DNA from: Chitinophaga sp. LS1 | GTDB taxonomy: Bacteria; Bacteroidota; Bacteroidia; Chitinophagales; Chitinophagaceae | NCBI RefSeq assembly: GCF_034274695.1 | Contig: NZ_CP128362.1 | Span: 4,590,501 to 4,654,500, forward strand | Direction of reading: 5' to 3' | DNA length: 64,000 nt | In this document: positions 34,017-42,617 of the stretch, in pieces | How positions within the stretch are numbered: the first letter of the stretch is position 1 | Layout of the letters: the number at the start of each line of letters is the position of its first letter | The notes under the pieces: model-generated | Told to the model about the DNA's origin: nothing | Seen by the model: the letters and a program-made list of their open reading frames with translations, nothing else | The model's database searches: none | Position numbers and translations under genes: made by a program

Positions 34017-35309
34017 GTGGGTTATTAATTAAAGAATCAAATCTATTACTACTATTATAAACTTTCTCTTTTTTTGTTACTTTTTTTCTCTTTGTGAATT
34101 GCTGTGAATATGTGGATAACTTATCAGCAGCGCCATAAACATCAGCAGGAGTAACATATCCAAGGCTTTGATGTTTTCGTTCCCAATTATAGAATTCCAC
34201 ATACCTGTGAATTCCTTTGTATAATTCCAGCGTGCTGTCGTAAGCATTGAGATAGATGTTCTCGTATTTGATGCTACGCCAAAACCTTTCAATACAAATA
34301 TTATCTGTAGCTCTTCCAACACCGTCCATGCTGAATTTGATCTCAGCATTTAATACCGCTGAGGTGAATTCCTCACTGGTAAACTGGCTTCCCTGATCTG
34401 TGTTTAGGATCTCAGGAGTGCCATAGATGGAAACGGCCTTTTGAAGGGCTTCCAGGCAGAAATCAACAGTCATGGTATTACTTAGCGTCCAGGATAGCAA
34501 ATACCGGCTATGCCAGTCTATAATCGCACACAGATACATAAAACCTTTCGCCATCGGAATGTAAGTGATATCCATGCTCCAAACCTGGTTGTTCCTGTCA
34601 ATATTAAGCCCCTTTAGCAGGTATGGATACTTTTGGTGGTATTTATATGCCTCGCTCGTATTGGGAACCGGATATATGGCCGAAATATCCATTTTTCGCA
34701 TCAGGCGCCTAATCCGCTTCACATTGACAACCAGATCATCTGTACTCAAATGTTTGGCCATCCGAACAGCCCCGAAATAAGGATGTTCAAGGTGGAGACG
34801 ATCAATCTGAGCCATCAGCTCCAGATTTTGTTTGCTCTCTCCTTTAGGCTCATGATAATGACTGCTACGGGATACTTCAAGCAATTGACATTGACGTACA
34901 ATGCTAAGCTCCGTATCATCCTTGCTTACTATAGCCATCCTTCCAGTTCTTCCCATAGACCTGTTCAGATTTTTTTTCAACCAGTCATTCTCTACCTTGA
35001 GTTGACCGATTTGCTTATATAGTTCATCCTTTTCTTCCTGGTGATCTGTTGCTTCAGAATCAGCTTTCTTACCCTGATCAAATACCTGTTCAGAGCCTGA
35101 TAACAGCTGTTTCTTCCACTCCGTTATCTGAGTGGGATGTAAATCATACTTCTCAGCCAGCTCTGCAAGTGTGAGTTGTTCTTTTAAGGCTTCTACTGCT
35201 ACCTTCGCTTTAAATGCTGCATTGAACTTTCTTCTTCCCTTGTTCATATCGTAAATTTAAGATGTTTTTCCACTTAAACTTACTGTCCGATTTTTGGGGA
35301 GTATTATAT
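33987..35309 (-). mobile_element. IS3-family element, copy 1
   Basis: About 1.32 kb with inverted ends AGATACTCCCCA and, at the right, the complement of TGGGGAGTATTAT. Nearly identical to 45888-47210. No clear target duplication is seen here, unlike copy 2. Confidence 0.85.
34003..35247 (-). CDS. IS3-family transposase, OrfA and OrfB fused in one frame
   Basis: 414 residues. The N-terminal part is an HTH_Tnp_1 domain (RRKFNAAFKAKVAVEALKEQ, LAEKYDLHPTQITEWKKQLL) and leucine-rich coiled coil. The rve/DDE domain has VWSMDITYIPM (Asp), ILNTDQGSQFTS (Asp) and CIERFWRSIKYE (Glu). An A8 run at the OrfA/OrfB junction puts both in one frame. Copy 2 has A9 and is split there. Confidence 0.95.
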   Translation of the reverse strand: MNKGRRKFNAAFKAKVAVEALKEQLTLAELAEKYDLHPTQITEWKKQLLSGSEQVFDQGKKADSEATDHQEEKDELYKQIGQLKVENDWLKKNLNRSMGRTGRMAIVSKDDTELSIVRQCQLLEVSRSSHYHEPKGESKQNLELMAQIDRLHLEHPYFGAVRMAKHLSTDDLVVNVKRIRRLMRKMDISAIYPVPNTSEAYKYHQKYPYLLKGLNIDRNNQVWSMDITYIPMAKGFMYLCAIIDWHSRYLLSWTLSNTMTVDFCLEALQKAVSIYGTPEILNTDQGSQFTSEEFTSAVLNAEIKFSMDGVGRATDNICIERFWRSIKYENIYLNAYDSTLELYKGIHRYVEFYNWERKHQSLGYVTPADVYGAADKLSTYSQQFTKRKKVTKKEKVYNSSNRFDSLINNPPIAV

Positions 35310-35344
35310 TTAACCGGATAGTAATCGCAAAGAAAATAAATTGT

Positions 35345-35830
35345 ATGAGACATTTAATCCTGATAGTACTATTGTTTTCCTGTAAACAAATATATAATGA
35401 TCCTGAAATTTCCGAAAAGAATAATAAATCTATTGGTGCTGATGGAAAATTAATAAACGGAGAGGTCGTGTCACATTTCGAGAATGGTAAGGTCTCGGGG
35501 ATACATCATTTTCGTGATGGTATACCTGATGGCAAATGGAGGGTTTATGACCATCAAGGCTCATTAGTTCAGAATGGATTTATCGTGGAAGACCTGGAAA
35601 TAAAGCGTTTACTGGAAGTAAAATATGATATTGATTATGTGTTGAAAGATAGCTGGAAAGAAGGGAATCTGGATATAGGGTCTATTTATGTTGTGTTAAA
35701 AACACGGGTCTCACAAATCCCTGATAGTGTTGGAAATAAAATAATAGATCGTCTTAAGGAAAGTGATAGGGAGGTTCTGTTTTTATATGGTGAGGATACG
35801 ATTAATATTTTTCATAAAGGTATAAACTGA
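35345..35830 (+). CDS. MORN/YwqK-type lipoprotein, immunity-type
   Basis: The best start is ATG 35345, giving a signal and lipobox (MRHLILIVLLFSC) and a mature protein of ~150 residues. An open frame continues upstream to 35294 but has no signal. The repeat GEVVSHFENGKVSGIHHFRD, GIPDGKWRVYDHQGSLVQNG is the MORN-like motif of YwqK-family 'antitoxin' proteins. It was separated from its neighbours by the IS3. Confidence 0.6.
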   Translation: MRHLILIVLLFSCKQIYNDPEISEKNNKSIGADGKLINGEVVSHFENGKVSGIHHFRDGIPDGKWRVYDHQGSLVQNGFIVEDLEIKRLLEVKYDIDYVLKDSWKEGNLDIGSIYVVLKTRVSQIPDSVGNKIIDRLKESDREVLFLYGEDTINIFHKGIN

Positions 35831-35951
35831 CAGCTTGATTTATTAATGAATAGTATTGGAGAAAATAAATGATAGCTAACCTCATTAGTTTGATAAAATT
35901 TAATTTTATTATGGTTGTAGATTAATGAAATATATATGTCTTGGGTTTATC

Positions 35952-35990
35952 AATAAGGCATCTCACTCCTGCGAGGCGCCTTATTTCTTT
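35952..35990 (+). terminator. Terminator-like hairpin
   Basis: AATAAGGC pairs with GCCTTATT, extended by CTC/GAG, followed by TTTCTTT. It lies about 120 bp after the MORN-type gene. Confidence 0.6.
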
Positions 35991-36125
35991 ACTCTAAATC
36001 CGAATTTTCCTATTGATCCTTCTGGAAGATTACAATCTGGATTTAATATTATAGGGCAAGGTTGGGACGATGCTGATAAGATACATATGGCTACAGATGC
36101 AAAAGGGGCGAAATTTTTTGAGTGA
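35986..36125 (+). pseudogene. Toxin or RHS-tail remnant
   Basis: Open stretch TLNPNFPIDPSGRLQSGFNI, IGQGWDDADKIHMATDAKGA, ending KFFE. The DPSGR core-like motif suggests the end of an RHS core. There is no start. Confidence 0.35.
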
Positions 36126-36189
36126 GGAAGCTGCGTACGGGAATTACTTGCCAGCAGAGAAGTTAACAGTAAAGAAAAAAGCAAATAAA

Positions 36190-36474
36190 ATGAGTAATTA
36201 TTATTATGGTAACTTACACAGTCGTCAGACGGTTACCAAAGATAATAGTACGAATACGGCTATCGTAGCAGAGACAATGTATGATTACCAGGGGGGCTGC
36301 TATCCAGGTAATGCCTGCACCTACATTAAGCAATGCAGTAAAATATTTCAGGAGTTTTAATACCGCTGCAAATGGAGCTGAGTGTGACAAGAACCAATAT
36401 GATACCCCGGTTAGCGCCAGTGACTATCTGACTGGCGGTGCAGCAGCGATGTCTTCTTTTTCTTAAGGCTCAAT
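36190..36474 (+). pseudogene. Fragment of RHS N-terminal half
   Basis: SNYYYGNLHSRQTVTKDNST and NTAIVAETMYDYQGG, then a frameshift, then AAIQVMPAPTLSNAVKYFRS, FNTAANGAECDKNQYDTPVS and ASDYLTGGAAAMSSFS. As I remember them, long Bacteroidota RHS proteins carry MYDYQGRPAIQVMPAPT-like sequence upstream of the YD repeats. The large RHS gene here lacks this part. Confidence 0.6.
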
Positions 36475-36543
36475 CATTAAATTTGACGAGTCAAATGAAT
36501 AATAATCAGAACGTTAAAACAGATAACACAAAAACTACATTAA

Positions 36544-37044
36544 ATGCCAGAAAATAGAGAACCACTTTTTTTCGTTGAATCATCTTTAGATAAATTAAAA
36601 ACCTTTTTAAACTACACTATAATATTATTGGCAACTATTTATGTCGGCAAAGATTTTAGTGCGAATCCGGTTCTAATAACTATAGTTCTCTTAGTTTTTT
36701 TAATTGCTTTTTATGGTAATAGCTATTCTCAAATAAGGATCTATAAAGATAGTATTGAACATACTTTTAAACATCCTGTTGATCTGTTTTCCCATAGGAC
36801 TTCAATATTGTTTAGTGATATAGATTCTATTGAAATGGATCTTAAAAGAGATGGCGCTAATTTCATGTTGATAGAGATGATTGGTAGCTTGTTGGTAAGG
36901 TACACAGTAACGAATACTATTCGATTTAAACTTAAAGATGGGACCGAAAAAATATTAATGACACAAATTTTTAAAAAAGATGTTTTGAAGGCAATAGAAG
37001 TATTAAGAAGTGTTACAGAAAATAAGATACAAATTTTTGAGTAG
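36544..37044 (+). CDS. Two-helix membrane protein, immunity-type
   Basis: 166 residues. Two adjacent membrane helices (TIILLATIYVGKDF..., VLITIVLLVFLIAFYG) are followed by a cytosolic beta-rich domain (QIRIYKDSIEHTFKHP, ILFSDIDSIEMDLKRD, NTIRFKLKDGTEKILMTQIF) resembling bacterial PH-like domains. It follows the RHS fragment by 70 bp. Confidence 0.5.
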   Translation: MPENREPLFFVESSLDKLKTFLNYTIILLATIYVGKDFSANPVLITIVLLVFLIAFYGNSYSQIRIYKDSIEHTFKHPVDLFSHRTSILFSDIDSIEMDLKRDGANFMLIEMIGSLLVRYTVTNTIRFKLKDGTEKILMTQIFKKDVLKAIEVLRSVTENKIQIFE

Positions 37045-37169
37045 CTTTTTATATGTTAGATTATTGAAAAACTATGTGAATAATTAAAATCGTATTCCGT
37101 ATTATGGTGAACATACTTATTCGGGTAGCTGCATTTATTTGGATGTTTCGGGAAATTTTTAACAGAATA

Positions 37170-37535
37170 ATGAGAATAATATTTTTAATATCACTTGCAT
37201 TTTTTCTTAAAAGTTGCGTACGTGATATGACACCAGCTAAGAAGATTTTAAAGTCAATGAAAGTCGGAAAAGCTGAAGTAGAATGGTTTTCTTTTTCTTC
37301 AGCTTATGCTGATGTACCTGATTGCATAACAATAAAAAAAGGGAAATGGATAGATACTATTTGTAGATCAAATAACATAGCTGACCTTCAAGATTTAGGA
37401 AATAATGAAGTATTAATTGGGTTCTATGGCAGACCTAATAGGTATGGTAAATTAATTGAATTAAACCAAAGTATTTCAGGCATTACCATAGTTGTAGACA
37501 CTGCTTACGCTAATAGAGCAAAATCTGTTTATTGA
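37170..37535 (+). CDS. Lipoprotein, immunity-type
   Basis: The preferred ATG at 37170 gives a signal with lipobox (MRIIFLISLAFFLKSC). An upstream frame to 37104 exists but would bury the signal. The mature ~105 residues contain AEVEWFSFSSAYADVPDCIT and a paired Cys (DTICRS). The stop overlaps the next open frame by 4 bases. The family is not recognised. Confidence 0.5.
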   Translation: MRIIFLISLAFFLKSCVRDMTPAKKILKSMKVGKAEVEWFSFSSAYADVPDCITIKKGKWIDTICRSNNIADLQDLGNNEVLIGFYGRPNRYGKLIELNQSISGITIVVDTAYANRAKSVY

Positions 37536-37729
37536 ATGGGTTTACTACAATTTTTTTGAATTCACAATGGGTACAGCAAACAGGCCGGTCAGGAGCCGTT
37601 TTTATGAATGCATCAGTCCCGGTGAGATATATGATAGTTGGGTACTATGAAGGTGTGAAAATTAAAGTAATTGCAACTGCTACAGAAATAATAACTGCGT
37701 TTCCAATTTTCCAATTAGATGATATATGA
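37532..37729 (+). pseudogene. EndoU-like nuclease toxin tail
   Basis: 65 residues with no proper start. The end GAVFMNASVPVRYMIVGYYE, GVKIKVIATATEIITAFPIF resembles the C-terminus of bacterial EndoU toxins, where ...VKIRV...G.IITAFP is usual. The catalytic histidines would lie upstream and are missing. The stop overlaps the next start (ATGA). Confidence 0.45.
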
Positions 37730-37983
37730 AAAAGAATGAAAGACTACGTCAAATGATTGATTATGCAAAGGAATTGGGATTAAATGAAAAAGACATATTA
37801 TTTGCTATTGAGACATTGGAGGTAAATGAATATGGTCTCTCTTTTGATCATGTTACAGAGCAATTATATGAATATAATACTCCTATTACATCAGAGTTTT
37901 ATTATTTAGTTAGTGAAGTCGCATGTGAATTCAAATTTGACGAAACACGATACTCTATTTTAAAGGGATTAATTAAGGAGTGA
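37726..37983 (+). CDS. Small soluble immunity-type protein
   Basis: 85 residues, mostly helical (ERLRQMIDYAKELGLNEKDI, VTEQLYEYNTPI). The ATG overlaps the toxin-tail stop, so it is the likely partner of the EndoU-like toxin. Confidence 0.55.
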   Translation: MKKNERLRQMIDYAKELGLNEKDILFAIETLEVNEYGLSFDHVTEQLYEYNTPITSEFYYLVSEVACEFKFDETRYSILKGLIKE

Positions 37984-38049
37984 TATAAGGAATTAAAGCG
38001 CATGAAATTGGAGTTAGTTGCGGAGAATGTATAATACGGAGTTCCTCCG

Positions 38050-38766
38050 TTGGGCCTGGACCAGTATTACCGTAATAGACAGAGAAGAAGTCCCACGAAT
38101 ACCCCAATTCCAAAGAACAGGTTCTTTAAAACTTTTGAAGTAAGGAGTAAACTTAGAGAGACCGATTCCGAAGTAAAAATACTTGAGAAAATTGCTGAAA
38201 CTTTTCAATCAAATATCCAAGTTAATGAATCTTTGAAGATTACTTCAAAAAGGCCTTATTGTGTATCTTGTGAGGAAGTAATTCAGCAATTCCAGGGAAT
38301 GTTCAAAAATGTAAAACTTGAATTTGTTAACGGAATAAAACCGCAGAATATGAATGTTTATGAGTTAAAGACATTTTTGGAACAGAAGGGGGATGTGTTG
38401 ACGGGATGTAGTAGTTTTCAGGTAAGAAGTCTTGAGCGTTATTTTAAAATTAAATTGCCTATGGTTTATAAGGATTTCTTATATGCAATGGGTATAGATG
38501 CCGGGCGATTCATGAAAGGAAGTGATGCATTTTATAGGCATTTGTACAACCTTAAAGACGGGTTTTTAAGCGAGTTGTTTTATACTGATCTTGAACTGCT
38601 TGAAAATTCATTTGTTTTTTGGACACATCAAGGTTATCAATATGCATTTTTCCTCCTTGATGCAGGGGATAATCCTCCTGTATATTATTATTTGGAAGGG
38701 GAAACAGAATTTAAAAAAATAGAATCCCTAAGTGCCTTTTGGGAAAGAGAAATGCCTGATAATTAA
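38050..38766 (+). CDS. Deaminase toxin tail fused in frame to SUKH immunity domain
   Basis: 238 residues. Residues ~1-100: a basic linker, then TDSEVKILEKIAETF, ITSKRPYCVSCEEVIQQFQG and MFKNVKLEFVNG. This fits the nucleic-acid deaminase fold of RHS toxins (xxE helix and PxCxxC zinc motif); the N-terminal strand region is missing. From an internal Met at 38350 the rest is a SUKH/SMI1 domain (VRSLERYFKIKLPMVYKDFL, FVFWTHQGYQYAFFLLDAGD, YYYLEGETEFKKIESLSAFW). No stop separates the parts. Either the immunity domain is made from its own ATG, or a fusion is made. Confidence 0.65.
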   Translation: MGLDQYYRNRQRRSPTNTPIPKNRFFKTFEVRSKLRETDSEVKILEKIAETFQSNIQVNESLKITSKRPYCVSCEEVIQQFQGMFKNVKLEFVNGIKPQNMNVYELKTFLEQKGDVLTGCSSFQVRSLERYFKIKLPMVYKDFLYAMGIDAGRFMKGSDAFYRHLYNLKDGFLSELFYTDLELLENSFVFWTHQGYQYAFFLLDAGDNPPVYYYLEGETEFKKIESLSAFWEREMPDN

Positions 38767-38889
38767 TTAAATGAAATCTTTTGTAGCAAAATTCTTTGCG
38801 ATATTGGGAGCTCCGATTGTTGGTCATTGAGGTACAAATGATAAGTAAGGTGAGAAAAGGAAAATAATAGTATTGCTAGCTCAGTTTCC

Positions 38890-39005
38890 AAGAAAAGAAT
38901 TGACTATATGTGGAAGTGCCAGATAATGCAATAGGTGATTTATTTGAACAGGCTGTGCATGGGGCATAGAAGATACATTTTGGAATTACTATAAAGGGAA
39001 TAAAT
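38890..39005 (+). pseudogene. Remnant of the HExxH toxin tail
   Basis: YVEVPDNAIGDLFEQAVHG and, after a 2-base insertion in a G-run near 38970, GIEDTFWNYYKGNK with a stop. This matches the end of the toxin at 3-998 (GFENAAYGIENTFWEYYKKE). The catalytic part is gone. Confidence 0.7.
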
Positions 39006-39008
39006 AGA

Positions 39009-39287
39009 ATGTGGAAAAAAATTCTTTTCAAGATTTTAGATGGTGAAAAAAACATACCATCTCCTTTTGATAAGGATGGTATAATGAAGTTTGTATTTGT
39101 TATTGTTGATAATGATAGCAGGATGGGATTTTTATGGATATGGTGTTCCAAAACCTATAAAGGTATTTGGATATCAAGAATGAAAATCCCGGAGAATACG
39201 GAATCTGTATCCTCCGAAGAATTTTCTCATCTTGGCTTGCCTAAAATCGAATTTGTCGATCCATCAAAAGGTGGAGGTGGACTATAA
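39009..39287 (+). CDS. Immunity-type paralogue of 995-1276
   Basis: 92 residues, start 3 bp after the toxin remnant. It shares SPFDKDGI, FVIVDNDSRMG, IWCSKTYKGIWISRMKIP and LPKIEF with the protein at 995. It is intact, although its toxin is reduced to ~35 codons. The C-terminus is glycine-rich (SKGGGGL). Confidence 0.7.
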   Translation: MWKKILFKILDGEKNIPSPFDKDGIMKFVFVIVDNDSRMGFLWIWCSKTYKGIWISRMKIPENTESVSSEEFSHLGLPKIEFVDPSKGGGGL

Positions 39288-39437
39288 TTACAAGAGATAA
39301 TTGGGACCTTAGATAAAAATACAGTAGATAGTGTCAATGAATTTAACTATCACTTTTATATGTATGTTTCTGATCATTACTCTTACATTTATCGTGCAGA
39401 CTCTATAAGAGAAGATTATTTAAAAAGGATGAAGTAG
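39288..39437 (+). pseudogene. Open remnant in frame after the immunity stop
   Basis: LQEIIGTLDKNTVDSVNEFN, YHFYMYVSDHYSYIYRADSI, ending EDYLKRMK. It continues the reading frame past the stop at 39287 and has no start of its own. Probably the end of a further lost gene. Confidence 0.4.
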
Positions 39438-39441
39438 TTAT

Positions 39442-40127
39442 TTGATCGCGAGGGATAGGAAAGGAGATGAAACCGCAATGGGAGCATTGGGATTTGAAGC
39501 GGCATTGTTGTTTATACCCGGAGGAGATGAATTTAAAGGATTGGCGGTTGAATCTAAGACATTAAAATCTCTTAATGAATCAATTTTGGTTGGTAGTAAA
39601 GAGATTTTAAATAGTGAAGGGAAAACAGTTACATGTTTTTTTGTAAGGAACGAAGAAGATTTATTAAAAGTTGCAGAAGATGCTGCTGGTGGGCCTTTAG
39701 GTAATTTTACAGAAGAGAAGCCAGGTCGTTATATTGGTTACGTGCAACTTACCTTCCTAGTAAGTTTGAAAGTACATTAGTGTGGGATGCAATGAAAGCG
39801 ACCCAGCCTGTTTATGAAGGGTCATTAATGCCTCGTTCATTTGAAATATATAATGAAAAAGGTTTTGGAGGTAAGGACCGTAATTTGATGAAGGCTATGG
39901 AATCTGCTTTGTCAAAAGGTAGGGCAAGAGCTGAAAATGATTCCGGTATTAAGTTTCTCGGGACTGAAGAGAAAAAAGTTGGAGGAGTTTATTACAATTA
40001 TGAACTAAAAACAATGCCTGGGAGCCAATATGGTGACTATCGTCTTTATGGAAATTTGGAAACTTATATTGAAAATGGCAAAGAAATACCGATTATTGTG
40101 TTTAGAGCGGGTAGAATGACTCATTAG
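39442..40127 (+). pseudogene. Frameshifted RHS toxin tail
   Basis: Frame 1 (39442-39780) reads GDETAMGALGFEAALLFIPG, GKTVTCFFVRNEEDLLKVAE and EEKPGRYIGYV. The second frame, open from about 39755, reads PSKFESTLVWDAMKATQPVY, EGSLMPRSFEIYNEKGFGGK, DRNLMKAMESALSKGRARAE and ends FRAGRMTH. The two join at ACCTTCCTAGTAAG near 39750. A single toxin of ~220 residues is implied. The family is not recognised; the AGRM end is also seen in the large RHS toxin. Confidence 0.55.
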
Positions 40128-40132
40128 TAACT

Positions 40133-40528
40133 ATGAAAGAAAATCTTGAAATAATTCAAAAAGTTATTAGAGAAAAATTTGAGGTAAATAATTTGAAACG
40201 TATGTTGTTTGAATATTTATCGAAGATGGAAGATGGTTATGCAATTTTAAAAGTCGATATGGATTATGAATTGCTAGTTTATAATTTAACTTCTCAGCAA
40301 AACGAAATATTCAAAATTTCGTTAGATGATAATTTCACGATTTTTCAGTATAAAGCTCTCTATGAATATGATATCGATTTTTACTACCATATCCATGTCG
40401 CTATTGGTCATTTTAAAGAAAATGATTTTGGATTTACCATTGACAAATGCTTAGCACTATTTAAATTTAATGACGATTTAAGTTTGTATGATGTTGTATT
40501 TACAATTCATGAATGTTATAAATCTTAA
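40133..40528 (+). CDS. Immunity-type protein, tandem copy A
   Basis: 131 residues (MKENLEIIQKVIREKFEVNN...), starting 5 bp after the frameshifted toxin. It shares its whole layout with the next gene: IIQ-x-I-E-F-E, YLS-ED, YE-Y-N, and H-VAIG...DKC-A-FK. A terminator separates them. Soluble; family not recognised. Confidence 0.65.
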   Translation: MKENLEIIQKVIREKFEVNNLKRMLFEYLSKMEDGYAILKVDMDYELLVYNLTSQQNEIFKISLDDNFTIFQYKALYEYDIDFYYHIHVAIGHFKENDFGFTIDKCLALFKFNDDLSLYDVVFTIHECYKS

Positions 40529-40569
40529 TTTCGATACAGTCTAATATCTCAATAACTTAATAATATTTT

Positions 40570-40606
40570 GTATCAGGATTGTTTTTGCATTCCTGATACT
40601 TTTTTA
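40570..40606 (+). terminator. Rho-independent terminator
   Basis: GTATCAGGA and TCCTGATAC form a 9-bp stem followed by a run of T, between the two tandem immunity-type genes. Confidence 0.8.
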
Positions 40607-40635
40607 AATAAGGAATTAAATCAATTATTGTTAGT

Positions 40636-41031
40636 ATGCTACAGCATTTTGAAGTAATTCAGCATATTTTGAAAGAGACTTTTGAGATTGATAAAATGAA
40701 AAGTGACCTAATTGAATATCTATCATTAAAGGAAGATGGATTAAATTTGATTAAAGTGGGAGCTAAGTATGAGGTTTGGGCTTATAACAATAGTCTGCAG
40801 AAAAAGGAGCCTTATATTGTTTCTCCAAATGAAAAACTGACAATATATACTTATAGGGTAGTTGATGATCTGCAAGCTGGATTTCAATGTCACGTATATG
40901 TTGCCATAGGTAATTACCAGAAGGTAGATCATCTCTTCACGACTGACAAATGCATAGCAATATTTAAATATGATGGTGAATTAAATTTAGCTGAAATCGA
41001 ATTTTTTATGGAGGAAATTTATAAGCCATGA
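40636..41031 (+). CDS. Immunity-type protein, tandem copy B
   Basis: 131 residues (MLQHFEVIQHILKETFEIDK...), a diverged paralogue of 40133-40528 of identical length, ending CIAIFKYDGELNLAEIEFFM. It has no toxin directly before it. It could protect against a variant of the same toxin carried by another strain. Confidence 0.65.
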   Translation: MLQHFEVIQHILKETFEIDKMKSDLIEYLSLKEDGLNLIKVGAKYEVWAYNNSLQKKEPYIVSPNEKLTIYTYRVVDDLQAGFQCHVYVAIGNYQKVDHLFTTDKCIAIFKYDGELNLAEIEFFMEEIYKP

Positions 41032-41277
41032 CAACCTAATCGTTAATAACTAAGAATGGTTTAGTATTGATAGATTTGATTCTTACATTAATACCCCGAC
41101 TATTACTGTCTAATAAATTGGTACTATTTCAAATTATAACTGTTCCTTATTTATCAAATGCATACTTAGTTGCTGCAGAAAAATTTGACTATAAAATGCT
41201 GTAAGAATCTTAATTGTAAAATAAAGCCAATTCTTCCTAAGTTGTCAACGTAGAACTAAAACATTAAATCATAATAG
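41032..41277. other. Spacer without recognisable genes
   Basis: AT-rich, with no sustained open frame and no IS or RHS motif that I can recognise. Confidence 0.5.
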
Positions 41278-41709
41278 ATGGAATATAATAATTGGGTGTT
41301 ACAAGAAAATGGAAAATTTGTAAAACCAGTCTTTGACAATTATCAATTATATGCTCATTATATGAGAAATAGGAATATTGCTTTCAATCTTGATTTGAGT
41401 ATTGTAAACAGTTTTATTGACTGGGGGAAATATCCAGATAGTTATTCTTTTTGGTATTACTTTGTTGGCTGTGAAGAAGAAATTACTGCCAGATTAAAAC
41501 AGACCGAGTTGCTAAAATATGAAAGTTTAATTATGAACATTGATGAAAGAGATCCCATATGTGAAATACCCATTAATATTTTTATAAATAAATGGCTGGA
41601 TTTTGTTGCAGGAGCTCAGTATGAAACTACAGCAACGACTTCTGATGGCAAGTTGTTTATGGAGTTTAGGAAAGGCGATTTGCTTTATAGCAATTTCAAA
41701 ATTAAATGA
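41278..41709 (+). CDS. Immunity-type protein, 143 residues
   Basis: A soluble acidic protein (MEYNNWVLQENGKFVKPVFD...) with ERDPICEIPINIFINKWLDF in the C-terminal half. ATG start. No toxin precedes it. The family is not recognised. Confidence 0.5.
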   Translation: MEYNNWVLQENGKFVKPVFDNYQLYAHYMRNRNIAFNLDLSIVNSFIDWGKYPDSYSFWYYFVGCEEEITARLKQTELLKYESLIMNIDERDPICEIPINIFINKWLDFVAGAQYETTATTSDGKLFMEFRKGDLLYSNFKIK

Positions 41710-41767
41710 GAAGAAGTCGGTAAGCGGTATGTGGTGTCGATTGTTAGTGATAAGTTCTTGAGGGGGG

Positions 41768-42012
41768 AATGCACAGATTACAGACCATCCTAAGCCTTTT
41801 ATTATTTTCCCATCAGTAGAAGCAGCTATGATATATAAAGTTGAATATATTCAACGTTACGATGGCAATTGGGCGCGTTGGGTAGCCCGAGAAAAAGCTC
41901 CACAGGAGAGCTAAAGAGCTAATGTGATGAAGAAGAGTACCAAAATTGTCGATTCATTGATTAAGGCAAATACTAATAAAACATCTACTGGTCTTAATTT
42001 TAAATTATTATG
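41768..42012 (+). pseudogene. Toxin remnant
   Basis: NAQITDHPKPFIIFPSVEAA, MIYKVEYIQRYDGNWARWVA, a TAA, then MKKSTKIVDSLIKANTNKTS ending GLNFKLL. The final TGA overlaps the next ATG (ATGA), as in intact toxin-immunity pairs. Confidence 0.5.
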
Positions 42013-42501
42013 AGTAAATATTGGTTCTTATTTTTTTGCGCTGGTGTTTGGGCATGTAATGAAACGCCTAAGGATAAAAAAGCTGATGTGGTAAGTGATA
42101 GTGTAACTATCGCGCCCAATCAGAATGATTCTGTCATCACAAAGCCTGTTGTCACAGAAAAACAAACAGGATCAAACATCGTTATGGAATGTGATCAGGC
42201 GCTAAATTTGATGTTTCAAACAAGTAATTATCATCCGGATGATAAGACTCACCTGTCAGATTATAAAATACACATAAATGAACCAGGTGATGCCGATGAC
42301 CCCTCAATAGGCATTCGGATTTATTACTCACCTGGCCGAAAAGATAGTTCCTTGGCTGGGGTATTAAATCTTGATTTGCAAACAGGCAAGTTAGTGGATT
42401 TATCTCCCCAATTGGATCATCCGGTGGAGCTTACTTACGATTCAAGCTATCTTAATATTATACGGAAGAACTGTGGGAATTTACCGCCAGGATTGTTCTG
42501 A
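42010..42501 (+). CDS. Lipoprotein, immunity-type, last gene of the RHS array
   Basis: 163 residues. Short signal (MSKYWFLFFCAGVWAC) with a lipobox-like Cys, a charged linker rich in K/D/V, then ECDQALNLMFQTSNYHPDDK and KLVDLSPQLDHPVELTYDSS. Overlaps the toxin remnant stop. The mature protein would face the periplasm. The family is not recognised. Confidence 0.55.
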   Translation: MSKYWFLFFCAGVWACNETPKDKKADVVSDSVTIAPNQNDSVITKPVVTEKQTGSNIVMECDQALNLMFQTSNYHPDDKTHLSDYKIHINEPGDADDPSIGIRIYYSPGRKDSSLAGVLNLDLQTGKLVDLSPQLDHPVELTYDSSYLNIIRKNCGNLPPGLF

Positions 42502-42584
42502 TATTTTTTACTAAATAGCATTTGATTCTATAATAGCAGGGAAATAAAATTAGATGGAATATTGCTAATTATTTTTGGAAATAA

Positions 42585-42617
42585 GGAAGGCGTCTCGCAC
42601 CAGCGAGACGCCTTTCC
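42585..42617. terminator. Strong bidirectional-type terminator
   Basis: GGCGTCTCGC, a CACCA-type loop and GCGAGACGCC form a 10-bp GC-rich stem with flanking TTTCC and complementary GGAA. It lies between the + strand RHS array and the - strand broken gene and could serve both. Confidence 0.75.
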
